A stretch of DNA of 64,000 nucleotides from Azorinus chamasolen (taxonomy: Eukaryota; Mollusca; Bivalvia; Cardiida; Solecurtidae), in NCBI GenBank assembly GCA_963576725.1, contig OY755240.1, positions 63,824,412 through 63,888,411 on the forward strand, written 5' to 3'. Under the pieces are notes generated by a model. The model was not told the origin of the DNA. It was given only the letters and a program-made list of their open reading frames with translations, and ran no database searches. Below are positions 1 through 10,252 of the stretch, in pieces. Each line of letters opens with the position of its first letter. Position 1 is the first letter of the stretch. The position numbers were made by a program, and so were the translations under genes.

Positions 1-146
1 ATATCTAATCGGTATCAAATGATGCAAGGTGTTACTAACTCTATGGGCACTTTACGGAAGAAACAGTGTTTGCATGATCTCTCGCTGATGTATCTATACA
101 GCAGAACCTGTCCATTCATTTATGAAGATGTGTTGCTTAGTGCATG

Positions 147-517
147 TCAAAAGCAATGCAGGACGCTCCTATAGAAGCTTTCTGCATTACTCTTAACCTG
201 CATTAAACTACCGTCTGCCTATAATTAGACATACGTTTGATGGTCGCTTAACCCTTTCCATATTCTATATTTATTCCAAACCTCAATACCTACTGAATAA
301 CCCTGTACAAAATAGTTATAATGAAATATGGAAGGTGGAACATTGTAGCTATTTTAGAAAGTTAAGAAACATATCTATCAAATTCCATTAGCAAACAGAA
401 CAGACCCTGATCAGACGGCTCCTATAGGTATAGGAGCCGTCTGATCTGGGTATACTCTGTTTGCAAATGTGTAAAAAGGCGTTTATATGAGGGAAAGGGT
501 TAAGACAAGTTCTGCTA
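147..517 (+). mobile_element. E3 hairpin MITE, split by an A1 insertion
   Basis: The left part (147-247) carries the E-family core: a GCAGGAC arm, a CTCCTATAG tip, then TGCATTAA and a GATGGTCGC subterminal segment. The element resumes after the A1 insert as GACAAGTTCTGCTA (about 504-517), matching the terminal GACTGGTTCTACTG of the uninterrupted copy near 38270. The left end is not resolvable. Confidence 0.5.
248..503 (-). mobile_element. TTAA palindromic MITE, type A1
   Basis: It is bounded by TTAA at both ends, with CCCTTTCC and GGAAAGGG termini. It contains the A1 signature (AATATGGAAGGTGGAACATT, reverse orientation) and a central hairpin reading CAGACGGCTCCTATAGG followed by GGAGCCGTCTG, with a small insertion at the tip. 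TTAA target duplication and CCYT-type ends are hallmarks of piggyBac-like elements. There is no coding capacity. Confidence 0.8.
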
Positions 518-1096
518 TATTTCTGTTTCCGAAATTCCATAAGAGGTGGCAAACAGTTCGTCAGTGAAAAGCATTCTGAAAAGTATATTTATGTACTTTT
601 TTCATGCATTTGGCTTTAATGTTGAAAATGAATCTTCATGCATAGTAAGACAGAGGTTATAGAGGGTGGCGGTCAAGCTTTTAAGTTTACCTCTGGAAAT
701 AAACTTGGATAAATGCGAAATGCAACAAACCTGTTAGAGAGGTAGATACATTGCTACATCGTGCAACCGACGTCGCCAGAGCGTTGCTAAGCGTCAAATT
801 GTAGGCTACGTCACCGATGTAACGTCAATGATATTTTGACTGATGTAAATTTAAGCCGTGTTCATAGATTTTTTTCTAACCATGTCCACCTATTTATTTA
901 TGTTGATTCTCATGACAAGTTTCAGCGCTCCCCCTCTCAAAATAGTAATAATAAAAAACAAATAAAAATGTAACACAAATCTACGTGTACAGATAGTCTA
1001 GATAATTAGATCATATGTTTTATAATCTATAAAGAAGATCTAGATCTAGAATCTAGGCCTACTACATTCTAGATCTAAACATTGATCTAAACCTAT
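518..1096. other. No gene or clear repeat seen
   Basis: I see no exon or full element here. A cluster of AGATCT/CTAGAT words lies at about 1020-1090. Confidence 0.5.
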
Positions 1097-1359
1097 TTAA
1101 CCAACTGGGGTTCTATACTTGGGTTGAAGACCGCTGTGTAAGCATGCTTGTACTGGTCTGTTTTGGCGACTTGACGAATTATATATTGTTCTTTGGGTGT
1201 GAGCTCTTTGCGTAATGTAGTCTTCTTCTTCTTCTTCCTGGTAATGGCCACCATCAACTATTTGATTATTTTGCCATTGAATGCGATACGTCACAAAATT
1301 CAGACAAATTTGTATTTATAATATTGATTTAAAACTATATACACTCGTTTGCATCTACA

Positions 1360-1601
1360 TGATTGCAGCTACACTAGTCTTGAATTCGGCTAGTGTTTCA
1401 GATTGTGCTATATCTGGGGGCAGAGAGTTCCAGTCCTTGATAGTGCGTGGGGAAAAAGGAGAACTTCCGGTAGTCTGCACTGAACTTCCCGGATTTATTT
1501 TTCCACTCAACATTGAGATCACTTTTGAATGCATTTATTGATTCACAGTCGACACATGAGTTTGGCAGTAAATTCCAGCTGTTGACTACACGCTTAGTTC
1601 T
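1360..1601 (-). pseudogene. LINE reverse-transcriptase C-terminal tails (relic)
   Basis: Reading the minus strand from about 1601 gives RTKRVVNSWNLLPN, then ESINAFKSDLNVEW. After a frame change from about 1470 it gives PRTIKDWNSLPPDI, then SETLAEFKTSV. Both are the R-x-V/I-x-x-WN-x-LP...FK motif found at the C-terminus of non-LTR retrotransposon polymerases. No upstream catalytic RT region is present, so this is a 5'-truncated, frameshifted relic. Two different tail types stand back to back, which is unusual. The + strand reading of this stretch is a shadow. Confidence 0.65.
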
Positions 1602-1637
1602 ACAATATAAAACTTCTGTATTTCAAAATATAACATA

Positions 1638-2000
1638 ATTATCGTTCTTCATCACATTTTTATTCTTTTATAGATTCTATCTGGGTTTTTTTTTCTATTT
1701 TTTATTACATAAATACTTAAACTGCTCTGATCTAATATTTCGACCACTAAGGGCCTTTGTCAAAGATTATCATGTCAAAATACACGTCACATTTTTGTTA
1801 CATGCATTCAGCCATAAAATCAAAGAGTTTAAGTATTTATGTATTATATTAATTCCCTATTTTGGAATATTTACTTCATTGTGTATTTTTTATAATTTTT
1901 TTAATTTTTATCATTCCTGCGAAATACGCCAGAAGCGAAAAATAAATATGAATATGAATGATAAAAAAACAAAATGAAGAATGATAACGGGATAATTTGA
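1638..2000. repeat. AT-rich imperfect inverted repeat
   Basis: The 18-base segment at 1706-1723 (ATAAATACTTAAACT core) is the exact reverse complement of 1826-1843. The outer flanks (GTTCTTCATCAC near 1645, GAAGAATGATAACG near 1975) are also roughly complementary. It is probably a decayed palindromic element with no coding signal. Confidence 0.4.
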
Positions 2001-2224
2001 ATGAAAAATAAGCTTGCGTGGTGTCAAATTATTTGGACTAACTACACGCTGTGAAAATACATTTTGTCTGATTTGAAGCCTGCAGTGGGATTTCTTTTCA
2101 TATCATTTAGTTAAAAAATGGTTTGTGAGGTACATCAAGTTCCCCCAAAGGAACTAATTAAAGAGAAAGCAATTTCTAAAGATATTTTTAGTACTGGGTA
2201 GTTTTTGGTAGTTTCACGTTTTTT

Positions 2225-2410
2225 CAAGGGAAGTAACCACATTAGCATTGTGCCTAACGCACTAGAAATTCACTCGCTTGAATACGGCCTTGACCTATCA
2301 AAATGACAACACCTCCGTATGACGTCATATGATATGTTGACAATATCCGCCATTTTGTCTGGGATTGACGGTGGTCTGTGGAGAAAAGACTAATTTATAT
2401 CATTCGAGGG
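2225..2410 (+). promoter_or_regulatory. Candidate promoter/5'UTR with CRE and YY1-like motifs
   Basis: A consensus cAMP-response element TGACGTCA lies near 2320, followed by CCGCCATTTTG near 2348, which matches a YY1-type motif common at TATA-less metazoan start sites. No TATA box is obvious. The stretch is free of the repeats that fill the window and leads into a short exon-like segment with a strong donor. That it is the MTMR promoter is inference; first intron length would then be about 43 kb. Confidence 0.4.
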
Positions 2411-2429
2411 ATGAAAAGGTGTATACATG
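2411..2429 (+). CDS. Candidate first coding exon of the MTMR3/4-like gene
   Basis: The first ATG after the YY1-like motif (2411, G at -3) is preceded in frame by TGA at 2366. It reads MKRCIH plus one base before the donor G|GTAAGAT at 2430. The phase (1) fits the downstream acceptor at 45389, giving MKRCIHGVEQEPTSLEHV. A competing first exon at 26231 fits the other acceptor, so phase agreement alone is weak support. Confidence 0.3.
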
Positions 2430-2871
2430 GTAAGATAAATGTAATAATGAATACACCAGGTTGCTAAAGGACGCCATGCAGTTTGCGTGGCATTCTTGGA
2501 ATGTTATAAATTTTGCCACACATATCTTGACTTTCGATTTGTTTTGTCATCGTTTACATGACGAGCACTTGCAAAATTGCCATTTAGATTAGAAGTGTTT
2601 CACAAATTATAGCTTGAAAACGAACTCAGTGATTTGCAATGTCTGTACAGAATCGGCCATATTTTTGTATGGTTATAGCATCATTGCAAAACTTAATCTA
2701 CATTGGTTACTCGTGTTTTTTGTTTATTGTGCGTTATGAAATAATTTCATGATCAGCTGATAAAACATGTGGTCAACAAATAAAGATTTACAGTGGTCAC
2801 AGTTTGTGACACAAATAACTTAGCAATGTGCCAAATAATTCCATAATTAATGCTGGATATGCATGTATTGA
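2430..2871. other. Intergenic/intronic, nothing recognised
   Basis: No exon, hairpin element or tandem repeat is visible. Confidence 0.5.
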
Positions 2872-2874
2872 CAC

Positions 2875-3016
2875 AGAGGTCCAGATATGTATAAACTTAA
2901 ACATTTTCAAGAATAACTCCTTTATAAGAGAATTCTAAAGAGTGGTCACATTATTGGGTTTGGTGGAGAAATGGTGATTTTAGTATTTGGGTATGCACCT
3001 TTATCTGTAGCTCTGA
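2875..3016 (+). mobile_element. Type C hairpin MITE, core half lost
   Basis: Both ends match family C (CAGAGGTCCAGATA at the left, TGTAGCTCTG at the right). The left arm and hairpin tip are missing; only TTCTAAAGAGTGGTCACA remains of the core. Confidence 0.6.
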
Positions 3017-3756
3017 TTGTCATATTCTGTGTCCAGAGTGAATTACATGTTGCTCGAGTAGGGGGCTACGGCGATCAGGACATTCTTTTACAGGGGTCCG
3101 TTACTGGACTGCGAGTGATTGTGTCACATGCATTTTCAACCAGAATCACGCTCATTATGCACCATAAACAAAACAGTGGCTTGTCTCCAATGGGATTCTA
3201 ACATTAAATACCAAGGCAACAAGATAAGGTAAAGTTGAAAAATAAGAGAGTTTTATATGTCAGTACACCTCTTCTCTACAGCTCTGATCACTGTAATTAT
3301 ATATATAATGAGCTGTTGCTGATACTGGCATCCTCTTGTCTCTCTTAAAACGGTTTTTAGTGTACAGTAAATTAAACCTCACAAGCATGATCGCTCAAAC
3401 CCACTGACTTAAAAAGTTGATGCAATGGTGTATGTGCATCAGTCTTTCAAACTCACTCTTTCTGATTTTGTCCTGCCATGACTTTATTATAAAAAAAACC
3501 ACAAGCAAATTATTTTTTTTTGGGGGGGTGGGGGGTGCTATATAGGAGTCACCTTGGCGGTTTGTTTGTTGGTGGGTCGGTCTGTTGACTTTTCTTTGGT
3601 AATTCTGGCTTGAAACATGGGTACCGGTACTTGGATTTGCAATCAAGGTTGCTGTGTGGGGATATTCCATCACCTTTGTGATAATTCCTAGATCCAGTTT
3701 TGCTTGAATATACTTCAATATAATGTTTCACATGTCTCAATCATTATTAGATGGTA
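3017..3756. other. Unassigned; low-complexity T/G run
   Basis: A T-run followed by a G-rich run (about 3508-3537) precedes a GTTTGTTTGTTGGTGGGTCG stretch resembling 44700-44770. It may be a pearl-like remnant, but no ends are recognisable. Confidence 0.35.
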
Positions 3757-4118
3757 CAGTGTTCCCTCTCTACAACGACACCCTTTGGGATACGAAGATT
3801 GTATGTGTTGTTCAGAGGGAGTTGTTATAGGGAGGGAAATCAAACATAATTAACTTGTTTGCAGATCCCCAGATAAGGTGTATTTCGAGAACTAAACACC
3901 GTTATGCCTCCATCAAACCCTATGTTGTGACCACTCTTTAGAATCGTCACAAAGTGATGATTCTAAAGAGTGGTCACAACATAGGGTTTGATGGAGGCAT
4001 TAAGAAAATACGATGGAAAAAAGGTGTTTCTGGAGCCTTGTTGTTTCGGAAACAGTGACATGCGTTGTTGTAAGGAGGGAATCGTTATTGAGAGGGTCGT
4101 TGTAGGGAGGGAGCACTG
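3757..4118 (+). mobile_element. Type D TA-flanked MITE
   Basis: The inverted termini CAGTGYTCCCTC...GAGGGAGCACTG are flanked by TA on both sides (3755-3756, 4119-4120), as in Tc1/mariner-type insertion. The centre is a long palindrome (about 3930-4000) with TTGTGACCACTCTTTAGAAT arms. That same core is found in family C under different ends. There is no transposase. Confidence 0.8.
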
Positions 4119-5065
4119 TATGTTGAATGCCAGAACCAGACTCCGTGCTTTTTTTAACCATCTCCCTTTTCTTGTGTGGATTTGTCTACTCTACACTAGG
4201 ACTCGCCACAGTACACACTGGCATCTAGGTTCTAGCAGAGCCATAAATAAACAACTGTTCATTTATTTCGAATACAAAAAATAGTCATTTCTCTATCAAA
4301 TCCTATACATGTTGTAATCACAGTACAGGGCTTTTTAAAGAAATGATAGAGTTCTTAAAATACAGTACTTAACATTTCCGCTTCATATGGATATCTGTAT
4401 TCTAGGTAAATGTCAGTGAAACAAATGTACTTGTATTCATGGATCTTGGTTGATGTCAACATTTAAAAAAGTCAGGGGACCGGGTGGGGCACCGGGGGTA
4501 TCCAATCAGTAATTGTCTAACAGAGTAGACCCTGGTCAAGGTTCTCCTATTAGAACTTTTCAGGGGGTTTTCACCTTCTATAACAGAGGCCTGTAAAAAC
4601 CCCTTCCCTATTGAAAATTTCTTTAAAATCATGCAGTTTTCCCAAAAATCCAAACTTACACCAGCTTTTTTGTTTCCCAAATCAGTAATTTTAGCGATAA
4701 TTCTTCCCAAAATCAGCAGGCTAAGGCCCCTTCCCTATTAAGAGTCCCTATTAAGAGAGAAAAAGCCCTGCTATTGGATCTGTTTTCTACTCTGTTTGCA
4801 AAGGTGTGAAAGTGCATATATATGATGGAAAGGGCTAAATTATTGGTTACATCATGTCAATTGATATATATAACAGTATGGCTTCTGTCCAAGTTCCCAT
4901 GTTCTTGCAGGTTTTTAAGTGCGAAGATATCACCTCATGCCTTTATAAGCTGTGATATTTGAATAGATAGAGACTTAATGAATTCATGGTATTGTGATCG
5001 CTAATGAGATGTATTATTTGATTTGAACTTGTGTACTGGTACCAGTCATATTAACCGGTAACCTG
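4119..5065. other. Degenerate A/J-type sequence
   Basis: 4500-4840 contains an A-type right end (CTACTCTGTTTGCAAAGGTG ... GATGGAAAGGGCTAA). It surrounds a TTTCCCAAA-rich stretch resembling family J. The remainder (4120-4450, 4850-5065) shows nothing. Confidence 0.35.
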
Positions 5066-5267
5066 CTGGTCCAGATAAGATGCATAAATTAGAACATTTT
5101 CAAAAATAACTCCTTTATTTTATTTCTCCACCAAACCCCATACTGTAGCCACTCTTTAGAATCGTCTTGAAGAGATGATACTAAGATGTGGTCACAGTAT
5201 AGGGTTTGGTGGGGTAATGACGATTTTAGTATTTTGGTACAAACCTATATCTGTACATGTAGCTCTG
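5066..5267 (+). mobile_element. Type C hairpin MITE
   Basis: It runs from GGTCCAGATAAGATGC to GTAGCTCTG. The inner arms GCCACTCTTTAGAATCGTC and the complementary ATACTAAGATGTGGTCAC have diverged. The CCAAACCCCATACTG/CAGTATAGGGTTTGG arms are retained. Confidence 0.7.
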
Positions 5268-5324
5268 TTTACCCTTAACGGTTTTAAAAAAAAATCTCCC
5301 TATTCCATTTCTTTGTAATGCTGT

Positions 5325-5550
5325 TTAATCTCTACTCCATTATACACCTTTCTACGCCTTAGACAGCTCCTTTAGGAGTCGTCTGACGTCTGATCAGGGT
5401 CTGCTCTGTTTACTTATGATATGATATAGATTAGATATGATTCTGTATTTTCTGCCATGGCCAAAATCATTATAACAACAGGTTTGATTAATATTCATGA
5501 TCAGGTCACTGGTGTCATTATTTCTTACGTGAATATTCTTGGAGTATAGG
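5325..5550 (-). mobile_element. Type A2 MITE, degenerate
   Basis: It shows TCTACGCC, a CAGCTCCTTTAGGAG tip, TCTGATCAGGGTCTGCTCTG, and the AATATTCATGATC...CATTATTTC tail of A2 in reverse. The termini are decayed. Confidence 0.55.
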
Positions 5551-5736
5551 AATAAGTAATTCTCGACTGTTTTCTATCAAAACTTTTGACAACTTACCTA
5601 TTACGCCATGATCACACCCCTGTCATTTAGTATTGAATCTAAAGTTTATTTTTCAAAGAACATGCTCAAAATTGGAGTTGTTCAATCATTTGGACAGACT
5701 ATTTGTAGATAGAGTTCTAAACAGTCATAGGTTGAT

Positions 5737-5930
5737 TAACCCTTTCAACGTTAAATTATCAGAATGGAATAGCCCATCAGTGTTTAAGTTTAACGGTATA
5801 AAAGTCCTAAATATTTTTTTGTTAGTGGATTCTGCATGCCGAATAGTGCAGACCCTCATAAGAGGCCTCTTCCAGGAGCCCTGCCCCTCTGATCTGAATC
5901 AACACTAATTGCAGATGACAGTAAACTAGT
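5737..5930 (+). mobile_element. Type A3 MITE
   Basis: It begins TTAACCCTTTCAACG and has the A3 core (AGTGCAGACCCTCATAAGAG ... CCTCTGATCTG). The right terminus is not clear. Confidence 0.5.
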
Positions 5931-6573
5931 TTCCCCCATTTTTACCTGTCATATACCGTTCTAAAATTCCATGTTCAGTTTAGCACAAGAAATGTTCAAA
6001 TTGCAGTCAGCAGATAACCCAATCAAGCAAGCTGGAGAAGGACCCGGTATAAAACACGAGAGGATGTCCAGATCGGCTGTTGGAAAGAATAGTGTATAAA
6101 GCACTTTTAATAATGATTTATAATATTTAGTGTACATGTGTAGCATAAGTTTTATTTTTCCTTATTAGAATATAAAAAATAAACCAATTTTGCCCCTACA
6201 TGTAGTTGGTCTAAGAGAGATTGTTACGATCAGGCGTTTCGTACGGTAACCTATATACATGTCAAACATACAACATCCACATAAAAATGGCTTTCTGGCA
6301 ACTTAAAATGTTGGTTTGGTTTTCCAATTTGGATCTCAAACCTCGGGTATTTCGAAGTATAATTCTTAGTCCTTCTGACTTTGAGATAATGAAGTTAGAC
6401 TGTATATGTATAGTGGGACATACCACCTTCCTTTTCCACCAGTTTGTTAAGCGGAATACACTGAATTGGTACCATTTTATTAACATTCATCCTTTCCCTG
6501 TTGAATATTCATGTAAGAAATAAGAACATCATGAATATTTATTAGCTGAAGGTTTATATTGGCTTAACCCTTT

Positions 6574-6716
6574 CCCTCATACAAACATATTTTCACATAT
6601 TTGCAAACAGAGTAGACCAAGATCAGATGGCTCCTGTTTGCTAATGGACTTTGATAGATCTGTTTGCTTTTGACATGCTTAGGCATAAAAAAGTGTTTAT
6701 TAGAAGGAAATGGTTA
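6574..6716 (+). mobile_element. Type A1 MITE with collapsed hairpin
   Basis: TTAACCCTTTCCCTCATA starts it and GGAAATGGTTAA ends it. The second half of the hairpin and most of the right arm are deleted. A small A2 head fragment lies just before it (6500-6560). Confidence 0.6.
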
Positions 6717-6717
6717 A

Positions 6718-7239
6718 TAACCATTTACATGTTCTCTATGGATATTTATGTAAGAAATAATAACATGGATGTTTAACTGTTTTAACCCTTTCCTCCATAA
6801 ATACGCCTTTCTACGCCTCTGTAAAAGTCACTTAATGAAACTATTGTGATAAATGAAACCATTGTGATAAATAGAGCATTTGCTCCTATAGGAGCAAATG
6901 CTCTATTGATCACAATGGTTTCAAACTACAAAATTCTAAACTTTTACTTTTCTCTAGTAAATGCTCCTTTTGGGTAGGTTCATTCAAAGAGGTTGGGTCT
7001 AAAACTAGCCTTCGGAGGAACGGGTTAATAATACATGGACACAGGATGTTAACTGTTTTAATAACACATGGACCCAGGATCTTTTGCCCATGGTAGAAAC
7101 TGTAGAACAATATCTTCTATACTATATCATTAGCAAACAGAGCAGACCCTGATCAGACAGCTCCCACAGGAGCCATCAGATCTGGGTCTACTCTGTTTGC
7201 AAAGGTGTAGAAAGGTGTATTTATGGAGAAAAGGGTTAA
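6718..7239 (+). mobile_element. Type A2 MITE host, split by a B insertion
   Basis: The left part (6718-6785) has TATGTAAGAAATAATAACAT. The right part (7025-7239) has AGAAACTGTAGAA, the hairpin CAGACAGCTCCCACAGGAGC, and AGAAAAGGGTTAA. The B element sits between them at a TTAA. Confidence 0.65.
6782..7028 (+). mobile_element. Type B TTAA palindromic MITE
   Basis: TTAA lies at both ends with CCCTTTCCTCC and GGAGGAACGGG termini. The core hairpin has AGAGCATTTGCTCCTATAGG arms. The left arm contains a partial tandem duplication (TGAAACYATTGTGATAAA twice), probably slippage at the hairpin. Confidence 0.8.
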
Positions 7240-7705
7240 TTGAAACTGATATAGGGTTACATTTAGGGTAACAAACAGTGTAGATGCTGATCAAGCCTTT
7301 CCTTCAGGAGCAGTATTTGGCTAAGTTTTTCTGTCTGAAAATTAAAAATAATTGGGGTAATACAAGTTTATCAGTTTGAATAAACAAGGTAACTGGTCTG
7401 TGTATTGTTTACAAGGTACAGTATTATCCTTCCAATTTGACCTGAGACTCGATTAATTTTCGTCGTGTTTATCGGGATTGTTTGTAATACTCTGTGACAA
7501 AAAATAGCAAACCAAAAGCAGGTAATAATCATGTTCCACGAGGATTGTATTCTTATAGCGCATTCTTATACCTTCGGAAATTTATCCGAAGATTACTGAC
7601 GATAATAACCAGAATATGCATGAGTCTCAGGTCAAATTGGGAGGATAATAATAATGTTTGCTTGGAGCAGTGTACATGTACATGTATGTGACTTATTACA
7701 GGTAA
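7240..7705. other. No gene; small A3-like fragment
   Basis: 7266-7345 resembles A3 (ACAAACAGTGTAGATGCTGA). The rest shows nothing recognisable. Confidence 0.35.
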
Positions 7706-7719
7706 TTGATAATGCCTAA

Positions 7720-7973
7720 CCCATTTAACCCTGTGACTGTGTTTAATATTCATGTTAGAAATAATGACATTAATATTTATCAGCTGAATTTCTCTATTTT
7801 CATGTATAATATCATATGGCAGGATTTTGGGGTATTTGTCAAAACTGTATCTTCTAATTTCATAAGCAAACAGAGCAGACCCTTATTAGACTGCTCCTAC
7901 AGGAGTCTTCTTATCTGGGTCTACTCTATTGGCAAAGGTTTGAAAAGGGGTTGATACAAGGAAAAGTGTTAAC
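7720..7973 (+). mobile_element. Type A2 MITE
   Basis: It has ATATTCATGTTAGAAATAAT near the left end, the hairpin AGACTGCTCCTACAGGAG, CTACTCTATTGGCAAAGG, and a GTGTTAACCC right end. Confidence 0.65.
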
Positions 7974-8201
7974 CCTTCTGTATAAGCTTTCGGATAAGGA
8001 TCTGCCCTGTTTGCCTTTAAAATACATGTAATACAGATCAGCTTCTGTCATGGCCAAACATTCCCTGTTTCATATAATGCGATTATCAAAATCCAGCTAA
8101 GTACATGTAGTTATTTTTTCTTCAACAACGAATTATGAAGTAAAGATTTATGTAGGCAAATAATATAATAGAGATTCAGTATTTATGCAACACACCTGTA
8201 T

Positions 8202-8456
8202 GAACGCTTTCCCTCATATAAACGTTTTTTCACACACTTGCAAACAGAGTAGACCCAGATCAGACAGCTCCTGTAGGAGCTGTCTGATCAGGGTCTGCTC
8301 TGTTTGCTAATGGACATTGATACATGTAGTTCTGTTTCTTTACTTTCAAAAATGGCTACAATGTTCCACCTTCTATATTTCATTATAACTATTTTGTCCA
8401 TGAATATTCAGTAGGTACTGAAATGGGGAATAAACATAGAACAGGGAAATGGTTAA
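8202..8456 (+). mobile_element. Type A1 MITE
   Basis: CGCTTTCCCTCATATAAACG leads to a perfect core CAGACAGCTCCTGTAGGAGC and ends ACAGGGAAATGGTTAA. The left TTAACC has decayed to GAACGC. Confidence 0.75.
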
Positions 8457-8629
8457 ACATTGATCAAAAAGTTACACCCCTTCAGAAGGTGAAATAGTTT
8501 ACACAAAAACAGATCAAATTTAGTTTACTAAAATAATATCAGCTAGCTACAAGAAATGGTTGTTCAATGTTAGTCAAAGCATACTCCTTCTATGTTGAAT
8601 TTGTTCAAGACTTCACCTGATAGAGATAC

Positions 8630-9030
8630 TTTTTGGTGCCTTTGCAAACAGAGTAGACCCACATCAGATGATAATATTGATATGAATCTGCAGTTTCTAC
8701 CATGACCGAAACATTCTGTGTTCATGTGGCATTAAAAAAATTGAGTTAATTGATATTCATGGTGTCATTATTACTTACTTTAACCCTTTCCTCCATAAAT
8801 ACGCCTTTCTATGCCTCTGTAATAACCACTTCTTGAAACCATTGTGATAAATAGAGCATTTGCTCCTATAGGAGCAAATGCTCTATTTATCACAATGGTT
8901 TCAAACTACAAAATTCTAAAAAATTTCCTTTTCTCTAGTTAATGCTCCTTTTTGGTAGATTCGTACAAAGAGGTTGGGTCTAAAACTAGCCTATGGAGGA
9001 AAGGGTTAATATTCACGTGGTAAGGATGTA
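8630..9030 (-). mobile_element. Type A2 MITE host, split by a B insertion
   Basis: CCTTTGCAAACAGAGTAGAC and TTGATATTCATGGTGTCATT lie left of the B element. TTAATATTCACGTGG lies right of it. The hairpin itself is lost. Confidence 0.55.
8780..9009 (+). mobile_element. Type B MITE with perfect 34-bp hairpin arms
   Basis: TTAA lies at both ends. 8835-8902 is a perfect 68-base palindrome (arms GAAACCATTGTGATAAATAG and onward, tip CTCCTATAGGAG). Confidence 0.85.
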
Positions 9031-9433
9031 CATTGTATGCTGTCTTTGAAACGAAGAAAACCAGGGACTGCTGATCTTGATTTCTTGGACACTTGTTTTG
9101 AAAGGCAAGTTAGATCTGAATAAACGCCAGAGTCATTGTAGGGGGTCGTTCAGCTTTCCTTGTCACAGTATACACTACAGATTTGTCTACGTTTTTGATT
9201 ACCTGCTGACATGGCACTTTTTTTTTGCCCAGAGTTTTAACCTTGAGTTATAAATTATCTATTGTATAGCGGTGAAGGTAAAATTCAGCTTTGCAGGTCT
9301 TATGTCAATACTAGAAACCCGGATAAAAAAAAGTTATTTAGAAAGAGCTATTCTTGTCAATAAGGTAAAATCTGTAATGTGCGTGTACCACAACCCTTAA
9401 TCTGCTAAATAATATAATTTAAACTGGCGATTA
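9031..9433. other. Nothing recognised
   Basis: No exon or element is seen. Confidence 0.45.
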
Positions 9434-9611
9434 CAGTAAAACCTCTCTATAACGGCCACTAAATTGTGTAAATTAATTGGTATTTAGGGCAGGTGGCTGC
9501 TTAAAGCAAGGTGAAAGTTCTGTTTTACTTTCACCTTGCTTTAAGCAGCCACCTGCCTTCAACACAAAATATTTGATGTAATTTAGTGGCCGTTATAGAG
9601 AGGTTTTACTG
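9434..9611 (+). mobile_element. Type E1 TA-type hairpin MITE
   Basis: The termini CAGTAAAACCTCTCTATAAC and the reverse GTTATAGAGAGGTTTTACTG match exactly, with TA on the left. The core is GGCAGGTGGCTGCTTAAAGC and its complement. The usual GCTCCTATAGGAGC tip has been lost. Confidence 0.85.
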
Positions 9612-9869
9612 TTCCTTTGCAATCCGTTAATCTTAACAAGATGTGCATTTTACTTGGTTTCTTATTAGTATCCAAACTATTTGATACTCTGGTTTGATAC
9701 TCTGTTGAAACAAAAAATGGGAAAGAAATTATTTTGAGAATTTAAGCAGGCCACAAGTTTTGAAAAATTTACAATGTATTTGAGTTTCCGAAAGTAGTGG
9801 CTAGCGTTTCTTTGCATGCTAAGTAATTGTCATACATTTGCTAAATTTGCACAGGTAGATTGTAAAGAG

Positions 9870-10187
9870 TTAACCCTTTCTCTGTTGAATATTCATTGGA
9901 GTGAGAAATATTCATTGAACCTTTTACTCCATGAATATTCATGTAAGAAATAATGACATCATGAATATTAATTAGATTAATATTTATACATGTAATGGCA
10001 TATGGACACAGGAAGATTTGGCCATACTGTAGTAGAAACTGTAGAATTGTATCTATATTTTGTCATAAGCAAACAGAGCAGACCCTGATCAGACCACTCC
10101 TGCATGAGCTGTCTGATCTTAGTCTACTCTGTTTGCAAAGGTGTAGAAAGGTGTACATGTATTTATCATTATGGAGTAAAGGGTTAA
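9870..10187 (+). mobile_element. Type A2 MITE with duplicated head
   Basis: TTAA lies at both ends. The CATGAATATTCATGTAAGAA head is preceded by a second, partial head (9870-9930). The core is CAGACCACTCCTGCATGAGC. The right end is GGAGTAAAGGGTTAA. Confidence 0.75.
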
Positions 10188-10252
10188 GAATATTATGACA
10201 TCATGGATATACTTTAAGAATATTATGACATCATGTATATTAGCTGAATTTT

